Assembly: GCA_023249975.1 (NCBI GenBank)
Contig: JAHFBP010000012.1
Coordinates: 1-52,924, forward strand
Source: a bacterium
Lineage (GTDB): Bacteria > Babelota > Babeliae > Babelales > GCA-2401785
Reading direction: 5' to 3'
DNA: 52,924 nucleotides
Shown: piece after piece, positions 15,672-23,144 of the stretch
Numbering within the stretch: the first letter of the stretch is position 1
How the letters are laid out: the number at the start of each line of letters is the position of its first letter
Program-made: the position numbers and the translations under genes
The notes under the pieces: generated by a model
The model's database searches: none
Seen by the model: only the letters and a program-made list of their open reading frames with translations
Told to the model about the DNA's origin: nothing

Positions 15672-17022
15672 TGTTGAGCTCCTGAGCATGTTCTTCTTCG
15701 TGGGCTTTATTTTCGACTATTTCAATAGTTGCACTTTGTGTTTTTTCTTTTTCTTCTTGCGCCTTTTTCCGATCAGCGGCCTGTTTTTTTTCGTAGATAT
15801 ATTTGCAGGTAAAATAAGCAGCAGCTGAGAGAGCTACGCCAATTGGTAAATACACGCATAAGGTTTTTTTAATCTTATTATCAAGTTTGTGTTCGAGTAT
15901 GGTCACAGGATTTAATGTAGGCATTAAATGATACCCTGCTGCCCTCAACATACAATTGACTTCAGGATTTTGCCCCATATCTATCGGTTGAGCAGATTCT
16001 GATAGTGGCTCATTTGGAATAGGTGTTGCCGTAGCTGCCCATGAGGCTAAGTTTCCAGGTATTTCACTTATAGTTTTTTTTATAGTTGGCATGTGTTTGC
16101 GATAAAGCTGACTTAGGTTGAGTGCTGGGATTACAGAGACAGTCTCTGCGTTCGCGCGCACTTCTGCGTTTATTTGCTTTCTCATAATGTAATCTTTAAT
16201 AATATTTTTTCTGTCGGCAGCATCCATAGCAGAAGACAGCACACTATTAAGCTGGTGGCTGTCGATTTCTTGGTTGAGTTGCTGTCTTAATCCATATTCT
16301 TCTGAATTGAAAAAAGAAGCAGTTTCAGACCTTGGGCATATGATAGCATTTATTTCCCGTCGGCGTATGAAGTTTTTAAGTATACTTGTAATATCAGCAG
16401 CATCTCCATGATTGGACAATACTGTTTTAACTTGATAGCGATGAGCTATTTCTTGGTCGAGTTGCTGTTTCAAAGCATATGTTTCTACAAAATCAATAGG
16501 GTCTTCATTGTGCATAACTGCATGGTGTTGCGATGAAGGGAAAAGGGCCTTGGTAATTAATTTCCCCTTACGATGTTTAGCTAATGAAGAAACATCAGGA
16601 ACATTGCTCGGAATAATGCTTGAAAACAAGTCACTTGGGATTTCACCCAAAGCTTGTAGCACTGTTGATCCTGGGTTTGTAATAAGTGCACTGCTAATTT
16701 TCAGAAAACTTGTAAGGCGAGGCACGTCATCATGAATTATTTCATGCCGATTTTCAACAACACGGCTGATTGGGTTACATACATAATCACGAATTATTTC
16801 ATGCCGATTTTCAACAACACGGCTGATTGGGTTACATACATAATCACGAATTATTTCATGCCGGTTTTTAACAACACGGCTGATTGGGTTACATACATAA
16901 TAATTTAGCATATCTCGCAAGATAGCATCACGCCGATTGTTTTTTGGTACTGGCATGGCTGTGCTGGATATGACTCCACAACACACCAATAAAAATGCCA
17001 GACACAGAGTTTTTTTATCCAC
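15661..17022 (-). CDS. Secreted, membrane-anchored protein with a 19-residue tandem repeat
   Basis: No family is recognised. The 453-residue product starts at a GTG (MDKKTLCLAFLLVCCGVISS, signal peptide) preceded by GAAGAGGA; this start overlaps the previous gene's stop by 8 bases. Residues about 40-97 hold three copies of YVCNPISRVVENRHEIIR. Two related segments further on have the pattern YxLxQQLxQEI...VLS...DAADxxxIxKxxIxR (about 180-290), a second, more diverged repeat. Near the C-terminus a helix (YLPIGVALSAAAYFTCKYIY) is followed by a lysine/glutamate tail that would be cytoplasmic. The overlap with the neighbours on both sides shows one operon with the 17635 gene and the AAA+ ATPase, so the three products may act together. 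Confidence 0.75.
   Translation of the reverse strand: MDKKTLCLAFLLVCCGVISSTAMPVPKNNRRDAILRDMLNYYVCNPISRVVKNRHEIIRDYVCNPISRVVENRHEIIRDYVCNPISRVVENRHEIIHDDVPRLTSFLKISSALITNPGSTVLQALGEIPSDLFSSIIPSNVPDVSSLAKHRKGKLITKALFPSSQHHAVMHNEDPIDFVETYALKQQLDQEIAHRYQVKTVLSNHGDAADITSILKNFIRRREINAIICPRSETASFFNSEEYGLRQQLNQEIDSHQLNSVLSSAMDAADRKNIIKDYIMRKQINAEVRANAETVSVIPALNLSQLYRKHMPTIKKTISEIPGNLASWAATATPIPNEPLSESAQPIDMGQNPEVNCMLRAAGYHLMPTLNPVTILEHKLDNKIKKTLCVYLPIGVALSAAAYFTCKYIYEKKQAADRKKAQEEKEKTQSATIEIVENKAHEEEHAQELNNEK
16734..16904 (-). repeat. Three 57-bp tandem repeats in coding sequence
   Basis: Three head-to-tail copies (16734-16790, 16791-16847, 16848-16904) encode the 19-residue unit around CNPISRVVENRHEII. 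The first two are nearly identical and the third has a few changes (K for E). The period is a multiple of three, so copy-number change would keep the frame. Confidence 0.9.
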
Positions 17023-17635
17023 GCCATCCTCTTCCGGTGTAACGGCTAGCTCCGGGGTTTTTAACGCTGAAATTGATATGTCTTTGTCGATGAGAATATT
17101 GATTCGAACTTTGTGAATAGGAACTATTCGCTTGTCGGATCGGATCTATGCAGACTTTGTTAAAAAGGTTCCATGCACCTGTGGTTGATTTATTCAGAGC
17201 CTTACCGATGTAAGGATTTGCGTCTTGTCCACATGCTAAATATAGAAATAAAAATTTATCAAATTTACTCATGCCGTTCCAATACACATTTCGTGCATTT
17301 TTGAGCAAAGCTTTGTGTCGGAGATAAAAGCCTTTTATCCCCTTGATTTGTTCAAGATGTTTAATGTTGGTGTGCTTGTGCAGATTATGGTAAAAATGCA
17401 GGAATGCGAGGAATTTGATATTGCGATAGGCTGTGCCTTCTCCTAATGCAAATTTCGTACCCGTTTCAATAGCCGCAGCGAGGTGTCTTCCTGTAAAATT
17501 GAGAGCTGGAGTAATAATTCTACCGGCACCCCTTGCACCAGTTTTTACAAATTCCGGAATTCCCATTTTCATGGGCATCACTGTGGCAGCGGAAGTCATT
17601 AAAAATATAAAAAGTATCGTTTGCGTAAGTTTCAT
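17015..17635 (-). CDS. Secreted basic protein, first gene of the AAA+ operon
   Basis: Not recognised. The 206-residue product begins MKLTQTILFIFLMTSAATVM, a signal peptide, and AGGGA lies 6 nt before the ATG. The body is basic and helical, rich in H, K, N and Y (for example FLHFYHNLHKHTNIKHLEQI), and ends in a glycine/arginine tail. No motif identifies an activity. It is followed with an 8-base overlap by the tandem-repeat protein and then the AAA+ ATPase, so it probably shares their process. Confidence 0.7.
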   Translation of the reverse strand: MKLTQTILFIFLMTSAATVMPMKMGIPEFVKTGARGAGRIITPALNFTGRHLAAAIETGTKFALGEGTAYRNIKFLAFLHFYHNLHKHTNIKHLEQIKGIKGFYLRHKALLKNARNVYWNGMSKFDKFLFLYLACGQDANPYIGKALNKSTTGAWNLFNKVCIDPIRQANSSYSQSSNQYSHRQRHINFSVKNPGASRYTGRGWRG

Positions 17636-17783
17636 AGCTAATCCCTATTTAATCCCATCAAGTATCATGCCTCAAATATATTACAGCCCGAAACTTGTGG
17701 CAATTTTAGGGTTAAATAGGGCCTTTTTTGGTTATTTTGAAGCGTGAGGCTCTGTCTGAAGTCTTAAAATTAGCTAAAAATAC

Positions 17784-19265
17784 CTAAAATTTGATGGGAA
17801 GCATGGAAAGTAGGTATTTAAAGTCATCATCGTCAAACTTGATTCCAGCACCAAAAAATGGGCTGGCGTCGCGCCGGCTCATAAAGTCGTCCAGTCCAAA
17901 CGAGGTGTAGATATTGCGCATAAAGGCGACGGTGTTAATCCATTTGGCATGAACGCGTTGTTCTCGGATGAGGCTTCCTGTTTTTGATGCGCTCCGGTTG
18001 TAGCCACTGAAATCAAAGAATTCCAGGCTACTGGTCCATTCAAAGTTTTTCGATCCGGTTGGAAGTTTGATATCCAAGGCGCCGCCACCGGTGTTTTCAA
18101 ACAATCCGATGCGCAAACTCATGTTTTGGAATCGTTTTCCGATCTGGAATCCAAAAAGAGGCTTGATGGGATCTTGTTGGATGGTTCTGACTTTGTACGA
18201 GTTTTCTGCGCGATTGTTCAGCGGAAGATCAATGACATTGCCGTTTTCGTCCTCAAAGCGTTGGTAGGTATTGATCTCTTTTACACTGCCAATAGTTGAA
18301 GAAACGATTTGAAGATTGTAAAAATAATCTTCGTGCGGTTCAAGTTGCACGTTGACGTAACCTTTTCTTTCGTTGGTGGCAATCATGGTTTCGTAGTGTG
18401 AATTGAACGAAAGGCCTATTTTTTCCGTGCGGCCAATATAATCTTTAACGCCCCTGACGGCTTCTTTGATGTCGGTGTGGAGATCGCCTTCACTCAGCAA
18501 TTCACCCAAAATTCCTTTTCCGTCATTAACTTTACTCACCACTTGATCGGCATGATGGAACATGTCGCTGGCATTTTCGGCGGCATGATTGATATTTTCC
18601 ATGGTTCCTGGAACTTTTTCGTTGAGCGAGTCGGTAGTAGATTCCAAGTTTTTGGCAATATTTTCTACCGGTTCTTTGATGTTTCCGCTGGTTTGCTCAA
18701 TGGTTTCAGAAAATTTTGAGAGTTTTTCGGAGGTTCCTTGGATATTTTCGACCGTTTTGGTCAGACGTTCTTCACCTGCAGGAGAGGCAATTGCATTGCG
18801 TAAAGAATCGGCAACATCGTTGATGTTAACGCTAAATTCACGAAATTGCTCCAATATGTTGCTGATGTTGGCAGGAGTACGACCTGGCATAGAAAGCGTA
18901 CTGCCAGGAGGCAAAATGCCGTGAGCTGAATCGCTCGGGTCAACTTCGATGCTTTTGGTTCCAATAAGGCCTTCTTGTGAAATACGGGCATAGGCATTGC
19001 GAGCGAGCTTGTGGCGTTTGTGGATGCGCAATTCAATTTCGGCCTTTCCGCCTTTGAGTAGTTCAATGGACTCTACCCATCCAACAGTAACCCCAGCAAT
19101 TTTTACTGCTGATTTTTTTACTACGCCGCTAATATCTTCAAAATAGGCGATATAAGGGTAATGAGAACCCTTATTGAGACGAAATTCCCCAATATGGATA
19201 CTCATAAAAAGAAGAATGCCGATTGCGGTAATAATAAAAATACCAACGCGAGTTTCTGTTTTCAC
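17784..19265 (-). CDS. MlaD/MCE family lipid-transport protein with a C-terminal beta-rich domain
   Basis: MCE proteins bind lipids between the inner and outer membranes and work with an MlaFE-type ABC transporter. The 493-residue product has an N-terminal helix (VGIFIITAIGILLFMSI) and an MCE domain (YFEDISGVVKKSAVKIAGV ... GLIGTKSIEVDP, about residues 38-125). A long region of weak heptads (about 130-280) follows. The last 200 residues are rich in beta strands, with alternating aromatic residues and a terminal F. The start is a GTG with AAGG 7 nt upstream. No mlaE or mlaF lies next to it. The beta-rich part could be an outer-membrane barrel, which would make one chain span the periplasm; this is inference. 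Confidence 0.85.
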   Translation of the reverse strand: MKTETRVGIFIITAIGILLFMSIHIGEFRLNKGSHYPYIAYFEDISGVVKKSAVKIAGVTVGWVESIELLKGGKAEIELRIHKRHKLARNAYARISQEGLIGTKSIEVDPSDSAHGILPPGSTLSMPGRTPANISNILEQFREFSVNINDVADSLRNAIASPAGEERLTKTVENIQGTSEKLSKFSETIEQTSGNIKEPVENIAKNLESTTDSLNEKVPGTMENINHAAENASDMFHHADQVVSKVNDGKGILGELLSEGDLHTDIKEAVRGVKDYIGRTEKIGLSFNSHYETMIATNERKGYVNVQLEPHEDYFYNLQIVSSTIGSVKEINTYQRFEDENGNVIDLPLNNRAENSYKVRTIQQDPIKPLFGFQIGKRFQNMSLRIGLFENTGGGALDIKLPTGSKNFEWTSSLEFFDFSGYNRSASKTGSLIREQRVHAKWINTVAFMRNIYTSFGLDDFMSRRDASPFFGAGIKFDDDDFKYLLSMLPIKF

Positions 19266-19338
19266 ACTATAACCTTATTGTTAGGTTTTGATTTAAAAAT
19301 TAGTTATTATAAGTTTTTAATTTTTAACCATCAACCAC

Positions 19339-19484
19339 ACCCCGCATGCCCTGAGTGTTTTTCGTAGAAAAATGTATCGAAGGGTCGGTTGATGTAAAAA
19401 AACAAAACTTATAACTTACAATTCCAAACCCTTCGATACATTTTGTTCGAAAAATACTCACAAAACATTCAGGGCATGCGGGGT
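19339..19484. repeat. Inverted pair of long-form REP-like repeats
   Basis: The unit CCCGCATGCCCTGAGT...GTATCGAAGGGT lies at 19339-19385 and again in the opposite direction at 19427-19484, about 40 bases apart. Together they can fold into a long hairpin whose arms are roughly 45-58 bases. The pair fills the gap between the gspK stop (19514) and the MCE gene start (19265), where it could end or attenuate transcription from the gsp operon. Confidence 0.85.
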
Positions 19485-19513
19485 GTAGGCAATACGAGTT
19501 TCCCTGTAACCTT

Positions 19514-20689
19514 CTAGCTTTGATTACTTTGATCGATCCAATACATTCGTTCAATGAGGACCTTTCGCTGTGGGGCTTGTCCATGCGTTGTTTGTCCCGA
19601 TTGCCCTGAGCCTGTCGAATGGGAGGCTTCTTCTTCGACAATGCGCAGAATGGCCATCAAGCGTTGCTCAACATCTTTCACTTGTCCTGAAGATATCACA
19701 GAATAAACCTTTGGCTCAATTTCTGTGGCTAAAATACTTGAGATTTGGTCAAAAATGGCGATGTCATGCTCATATATGGGTTTGAGTTGCGCCCAATTGG
19801 CCTTCCAGTCTTTGGCCCATTCGGGAGCAATTTGTTCAGCCAAAGTTTTCATTTTATTATTCAATTCATCGTTTTGTCGAGCACTTGGTCGTTTGAGGCT
19901 CAGCGCAGCACACATTCCGTCGGAAAAAAAGAGTGGATTGACGGTGCCCACGTCACTCCAAAGCGTAAATACATCAAAGAGTGCAAAGGCGCGAGGCTTT
20001 TCGACCATTTTTTTGTGTGAATCCATGACCATTTCAGGTGGCGCATAAAATAATTCAGAACTACCAGTGGGTGCCAAAAGAGGAATTTGGGAGAGGTCAT
20101 TCAGAGGTGATTCATTTTTTTTCAGGGCATCGGCGATTTTTTTTCCCAGAGAGTTTGGGCCTGTTTCTCCTGTTCCCGATTGCCCTGAGCCTGTCGAATG
20201 GGTGTTTTTGTCAGAAGTAGAACTTTCGGCAAATCCAAGTTTTGACAAAATCGCATCATATTCTTTTTTGAAAACCTTCTTTTCAAAGTCAAAGGCTTGG
20301 TTGAGGTTTATCTTACCTTCTTCGCAACTCAAGCATATTTTTAGGGTGCCATCTAACCCGTCAATTGACTTGGTTAGGGTAAAATCTTGCCACTTATTGA
20401 GGGTCGGCAAAATTCGTTTGAAAAAGGTTGCGCGCTCTTCTTTATCAGTTTGAGCTTTATCTTTATTTTTGTTTTCTGTCTTGGCTTTATTCGATCGCGT
20501 CAGCTGGTCAGCCGCGCAGTACATGCCACTGATGGCCAACATTTCGGCTTGTTCGCGTAGGACCATGCGATCGCTGAAGATGGTACCTATCCAGACCGTA
20601 CGACTGAAGTGTTCAATCAGGATGGACATAAGGGAAAGGAAAAGTAGGACCATGATCAGGACGGATCCCTTGCGGTGTGATTTTATCAT
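19514..20689 (-). CDS. gspK: Type II secretion minor pseudopilin GspK
   Basis: GspK caps the type II secretion pseudopilus. The N-terminus has the basic leader and hydrophobic helix of a pseudopilin (KGSVLIMVLLFLSLMSILIEHF). The rest shows family features such as an EGKINLNQAF-type segment (about residues 115-125). The ATG at 20689 overlaps the gspJ stop by ATGA. The 391-residue product contains two insertions, about residues 163-172 and 356-365, each encoding HSTGSGQSG. Both come from copies of a REP-like repeat lying in frame. A lysine-rich stretch (KTENKNKDKAQTDKEER) is another insertion. It is the last gene of the gspF-K operon. Confidence 0.85.
   Translation of the reverse strand: MIKSHRKGSVLIMVLLFLSLMSILIEHFSRTVWIGTIFSDRMVLREQAEMLAISGMYCAADQLTRSNKAKTENKNKDKAQTDKEERATFFKRILPTLNKWQDFTLTKSIDGLDGTLKICLSCEEGKINLNQAFDFEKKVFKKEYDAILSKLGFAESSTSDKNTHSTGSGQSGTGETGPNSLGKKIADALKKNESPLNDLSQIPLLAPTGSSELFYAPPEMVMDSHKKMVEKPRAFALFDVFTLWSDVGTVNPLFFSDGMCAALSLKRPSARQNDELNNKMKTLAEQIAPEWAKDWKANWAQLKPIYEHDIAIFDQISSILATEIEPKVYSVISSGQVKDVEQRLMAILRIVEEEASHSTGSGQSGQTTHGQAPQRKVLIERMYWIDQSNQS
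19596..19624. repeat. Short REP-like repeat inside gspK, copy 1
   Basis: CCCGATTGCCCTGAGCCTGT followed by CGAATGGG, identical over 28 bases to the copy at 20175-20202. Antisense to the repeat, gspK reads HSTGSGQSG in frame. Confidence 0.9.
20175..20202. repeat. Short REP-like repeat inside gspK, copy 2
   Basis: An exact 28-base match to 19596-19623, read in the same frame of gspK. Its core CCTGAGCCTGTCGAA is the same as in REP-like repeats found between genes in many bacterial genomes. Confidence 0.9.
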
Positions 20690-21765
20690 GACTGGTGCTC
20701 CGGAGTTGGGGATGCCACAGCCGGGGCGGCTGGGTTTTGGGCTTGAGGAGAATTTGTTTGAGCAGGGGCAGGTGGCTTTAGGCAAGCTTGGTATGCTAAA
20801 ATTGGAATCATGCAGCGGTAGGTAAAAAACTCTCCCTTTGGATCATTGTTGCGCACATCACGCCAGAGGCGAAGTGTTACATTGACATATTCGGGTAATT
20901 TGCTGGGAGCAAAGCCTTTTTTGTCAGATTTTTTTGCTTTTTCTTGGTCTTCTTCCGATTCAGGCTTCCAGTCAAACATGTGGATATATTCTTTTTCTTC
21001 TTCGCCTTTTTTTTCTTTTTTTACAGGTTTTGATGACTGTTCGGGATTATCTTTTTCAGGTGGTGGCTTGGGCGCTGAATATTCGATGAAAAAATCTTTG
21101 ATGTTATCAAGCACAAGAATCGTCGAAACAGGCACTGATTTTTTGTCCTTGGATCCAATACTTCCCGGCTTAACATCTTGGTCTTCTTTAAAAGTATGAT
21201 TGGCCAGATCTGCAGTTTCTTTGCGAAATAGTTCGTAAACGTCGATATCGCCTTCTTTTTTCTTTTTTAATTTTTTAAGGGTATAGCCAACACGTGCAAG
21301 GCGCACCTTGCGCTCTTCATGCACATACAAAGGGCCTGTGTTGATAAAATGGGCAACTTTAAAGAGTCGATGGGGCTTGCCATCAATTTTAAGGGTTTCT
21401 TCTTCATCGCAAAGAGCTGCAAAATAGGGGGGTTTCTTTTTTTTGCCTGAACCAGACTTTTCTGTCGCAGGTTTGTCTGTACTCGTTTTTTCTACGTCAG
21501 ATTTATTCTTGCTTGCTTGATCTTTGGCCAGAGCCTCTTTTTCCGAATCGTAATGCAAGGGGTTGGGGACAAGTGCCGCAATAAAATCACGATCAAGTTG
21601 ATTAAAAAAAATGGTTACTTTGTGGTCAAGTTCCAAAATTTGCCGAGCACGCGTGGTTGTTTTGACCAAGTTAACTAATGCACGCGTAATTGTTCCCATA
21701 ATGAATGCAGCCAAGCTGAGTGAGATAAGAACTTCAAGAAGGGTAAATCCAGGGCGTTTTTTCAT
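20686..21765 (-). CDS. gspJ: Type II secretion minor pseudopilin GspJ
   Basis: The type IV prepilin cleavage and methylation motif is present near the start (KKRPG|FTLLEVLISLSLAAF), followed by the hydrophobic helix. AAGGA lies 6 nt before the ATG. At 359 residues it is far longer than the usual 200 or so. Lysine-rich insertions lie at about residues 75-110 (ending GSGKKKKPPYF) and about 235-270 (KPVKKEKKGEEEKEY), and there is a proline/alanine-rich C-terminal tail (PPAPAQTNSPQAQ). The gene overlaps gspK by 4 bases and follows gspI by 2. GspJ normally sits with GspI and GspK at the pseudopilus tip. Confidence 0.85.
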   Translation of the reverse strand: MKKRPGFTLLEVLISLSLAAFIMGTITRALVNLVKTTTRARQILELDHKVTIFFNQLDRDFIAALVPNPLHYDSEKEALAKDQASKNKSDVEKTSTDKPATEKSGSGKKKKPPYFAALCDEEETLKIDGKPHRLFKVAHFINTGPLYVHEERKVRLARVGYTLKKLKKKKEGDIDVYELFRKETADLANHTFKEDQDVKPGSIGSKDKKSVPVSTILVLDNIKDFFIEYSAPKPPPEKDNPEQSSKPVKKEKKGEEEKEYIHMFDWKPESEEDQEKAKKSDKKGFAPSKLPEYVNVTLRLWRDVRNNDPKGEFFTYRCMIPILAYQACLKPPAPAQTNSPQAQNPAAPAVASPTPEHQS

Positions 21766-21767
21766 GA

Positions 21768-22169
21768 CTATCCTTGAGGTTCAGGTCGAACGGTCGGAAT
21801 AATGGCGATCATTCTCAGTTCACGGTCCAAGAGTCCTTGCTTCCATGTTCCGTCTGAGGTGACGATGCTCATGGTAGCTGAAAATTGGGCAAGGCTCGAT
21901 TTTTTTTCAATTTCATTGTGGGTAGTCGTAATTATGCACTTTGGTTGCTCCAATTCAATTTTGAGGGGCTTGCCAAGTGGTTTCTGGGCGAAGAGTTGCG
22001 TGTACAATTCCTTTTTGAGTAAAAATATGCGACCGACGTCATCGTGGCTGCGTACAACTCGGGCCACCTGCTTCATTTGAGTGCTGGTTGCTGCATACAA
22101 AGCAAAACTCAGTACACCCATGGCCATAAGAATTTCCATGAGAGTAAATCCAGATTTTTTGTGGTGCAT
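21768..22169 (-). CDS. gspI: Type II secretion minor pseudopilin GspI
   Basis: A 133-residue pseudopilin with the motif KKSG|FTLMEILMAMGVLSFAL. Its place between the GspH-like and GspJ-like genes and its small size point to GspI. I use the ATG at 22169. A TTG at 22175 overlapping the upstream TGA is an alternative; both keep a short leader. The middle of the protein holds no other recognisable motif. GspI normally nucleates the tip complex with GspJ and GspK. Confidence 0.78.
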   Translation of the reverse strand: MHHKKSGFTLMEILMAMGVLSFALYAATSTQMKQVARVVRSHDDVGRIFLLKKELYTQLFAQKPLGKPLKIELEQPKCIITTTHNEIEKKSSLAQFSATMSIVTSDGTWKQGLLDRELRMIAIIPTVRPEPQG

Positions 22170-22171
22170 GC

Positions 22172-22741
22172 TCAAGGTTTGCTCTTTTCTGGTTTGATCC
22201 AGTCATCAAGTAATTCAAATTTACTAAAAAATGGCAGCATGTGCAGAGTTTTATGAATCTCGTTTTTAGCATCCTTGCTCGTTTCGGCCACGTGGACCAT
22301 GAGTTCTTGACTCAATCCGCAGGGCGCCATGTAGCAAAAAGCTTTACCTTTGTTTTCGGCAAAAAGTTCGGGTTTGTTGGTGTTGAGATATGCGGCTTTG
22401 ATGATTAGATTTTTGGGAAGTTGGTATTCGGTTTGGAAATAGGAAGAATTTAATTGTGCGTAAGAGATTTTGCCGGTTTCGGCATCGGTTTGTTGTTTTT
22501 CAACCACTATTTTATAAATTTCATCAGCATTGCTGAATGAGAGGCGGCAGGTGGTCATGGGTGTGATGATCGTTTCCTGCCGAGCAATGGAAGCAAGATT
22601 GTTCACTTCGTTCAAAATAAGCTTCCAGTCAACTTTTTTTTGTCGGGTGAAACTTGGAATAGCAATGGCCGCGAAAATTCCTATCACGGCCATTACCATC
22701 ATAATTTCGAAAAGAGTAAATCCAAGCTTTTTATTGACCAT
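22172..22741 (-). CDS. gspH: Type II secretion minor pseudopilin GspH
   Basis: The prepilin motif is NKKLG|FTLFEIMMVMAVIGIFAAIAIP, followed by about 160 residues with the weakly conserved beta-rich pattern of GspH (about 189 in total). The ATG at 22741 overlaps the gspG stop by 11 bases; another ATG lies at 22759. GspH links the tip pseudopilins to the GspG shaft. Assignment to H rather than I rests mainly on gene order and the IAIPSF ending of the helix. Confidence 0.78.
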   Translation of the reverse strand: MVNKKLGFTLFEIMMVMAVIGIFAAIAIPSFTRQKKVDWKLILNEVNNLASIARQETIITPMTTCRLSFSNADEIYKIVVEKQQTDAETGKISYAQLNSSYFQTEYQLPKNLIIKAAYLNTNKPELFAENKGKAFCYMAPCGLSQELMVHVAETSKDAKNEIHKTLHMLPFFSKFELLDDWIKPEKSKP

Positions 22742-23132
22742 CGTCAATGTTGTTCTCATCCTCTTCGCCCGATGCGCCGAGTGAATAAAGTTCGTATTTT
22801 TTGTATTTATTTTTAAATCTTACAGGCGGAGCATTGTAAACAATGTCATTTCCCCAAGGATCTTGAATCTCTTTTTCGTTTTCAAGATACTTGCCGCCCT
22901 TGAGCAATGCCTGAATGCCGCCATCAGCTTTTTGTGGGACTTTGCCATTATCAAGTTCGTATCCAACCAGAGCTTGTTTGATAGCGCCCATTATCATAGA
23001 ACATCGTCTAACCTTTAATTGTCGCATTTGTTTATTAATTTGAGGCATAACAAAGCCCATCAAGACACCAATGATGGCAACTCCCATCATGATTTCAAAT
23101 AAGGTAAACCCACCTTTGCGACTGTTAATCAT
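22731..23132 (-). CDS. gspG: Type II secretion major pseudopilin GspG
   Basis: The main shaft subunit of the pseudopilus. The 133-residue protein has SRKGG|FTLFEIMMGVAIIGVLMG at the N-terminus. It also has the family's C-terminal features: DGGIQALL, an IQDPWGNDIVY segment and YELYSLGASGEEDE, which corresponds to the calcium-binding loop. GGGAG lies 6 nt ahead of the ATG. It is 12 bases after the gspF stop. Confidence 0.92.
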   Translation of the reverse strand: MINSRKGGFTLFEIMMGVAIIGVLMGFVMPQINKQMRQLKVRRCSMIMGAIKQALVGYELDNGKVPQKADGGIQALLKGGKYLENEKEIQDPWGNDIVYNAPPVRFKNKYKKYELYSLGASGEEDENNIDDGQ

Positions 23133-23144
23133 CTACAACTCCCA

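Noticed and set aside
16734-16904. Regularly spaced repeats that might suggest CRISPR.
   Set aside because: The 57-bp units are directly adjacent with no spacers and lie in a protein-coding frame.
19324-19641. A minus-strand open frame with repeats of RLQGN/HPACPECF-type residues.
   Set aside because: It is made from the REP-like repeats and out-of-frame gspK sequence.
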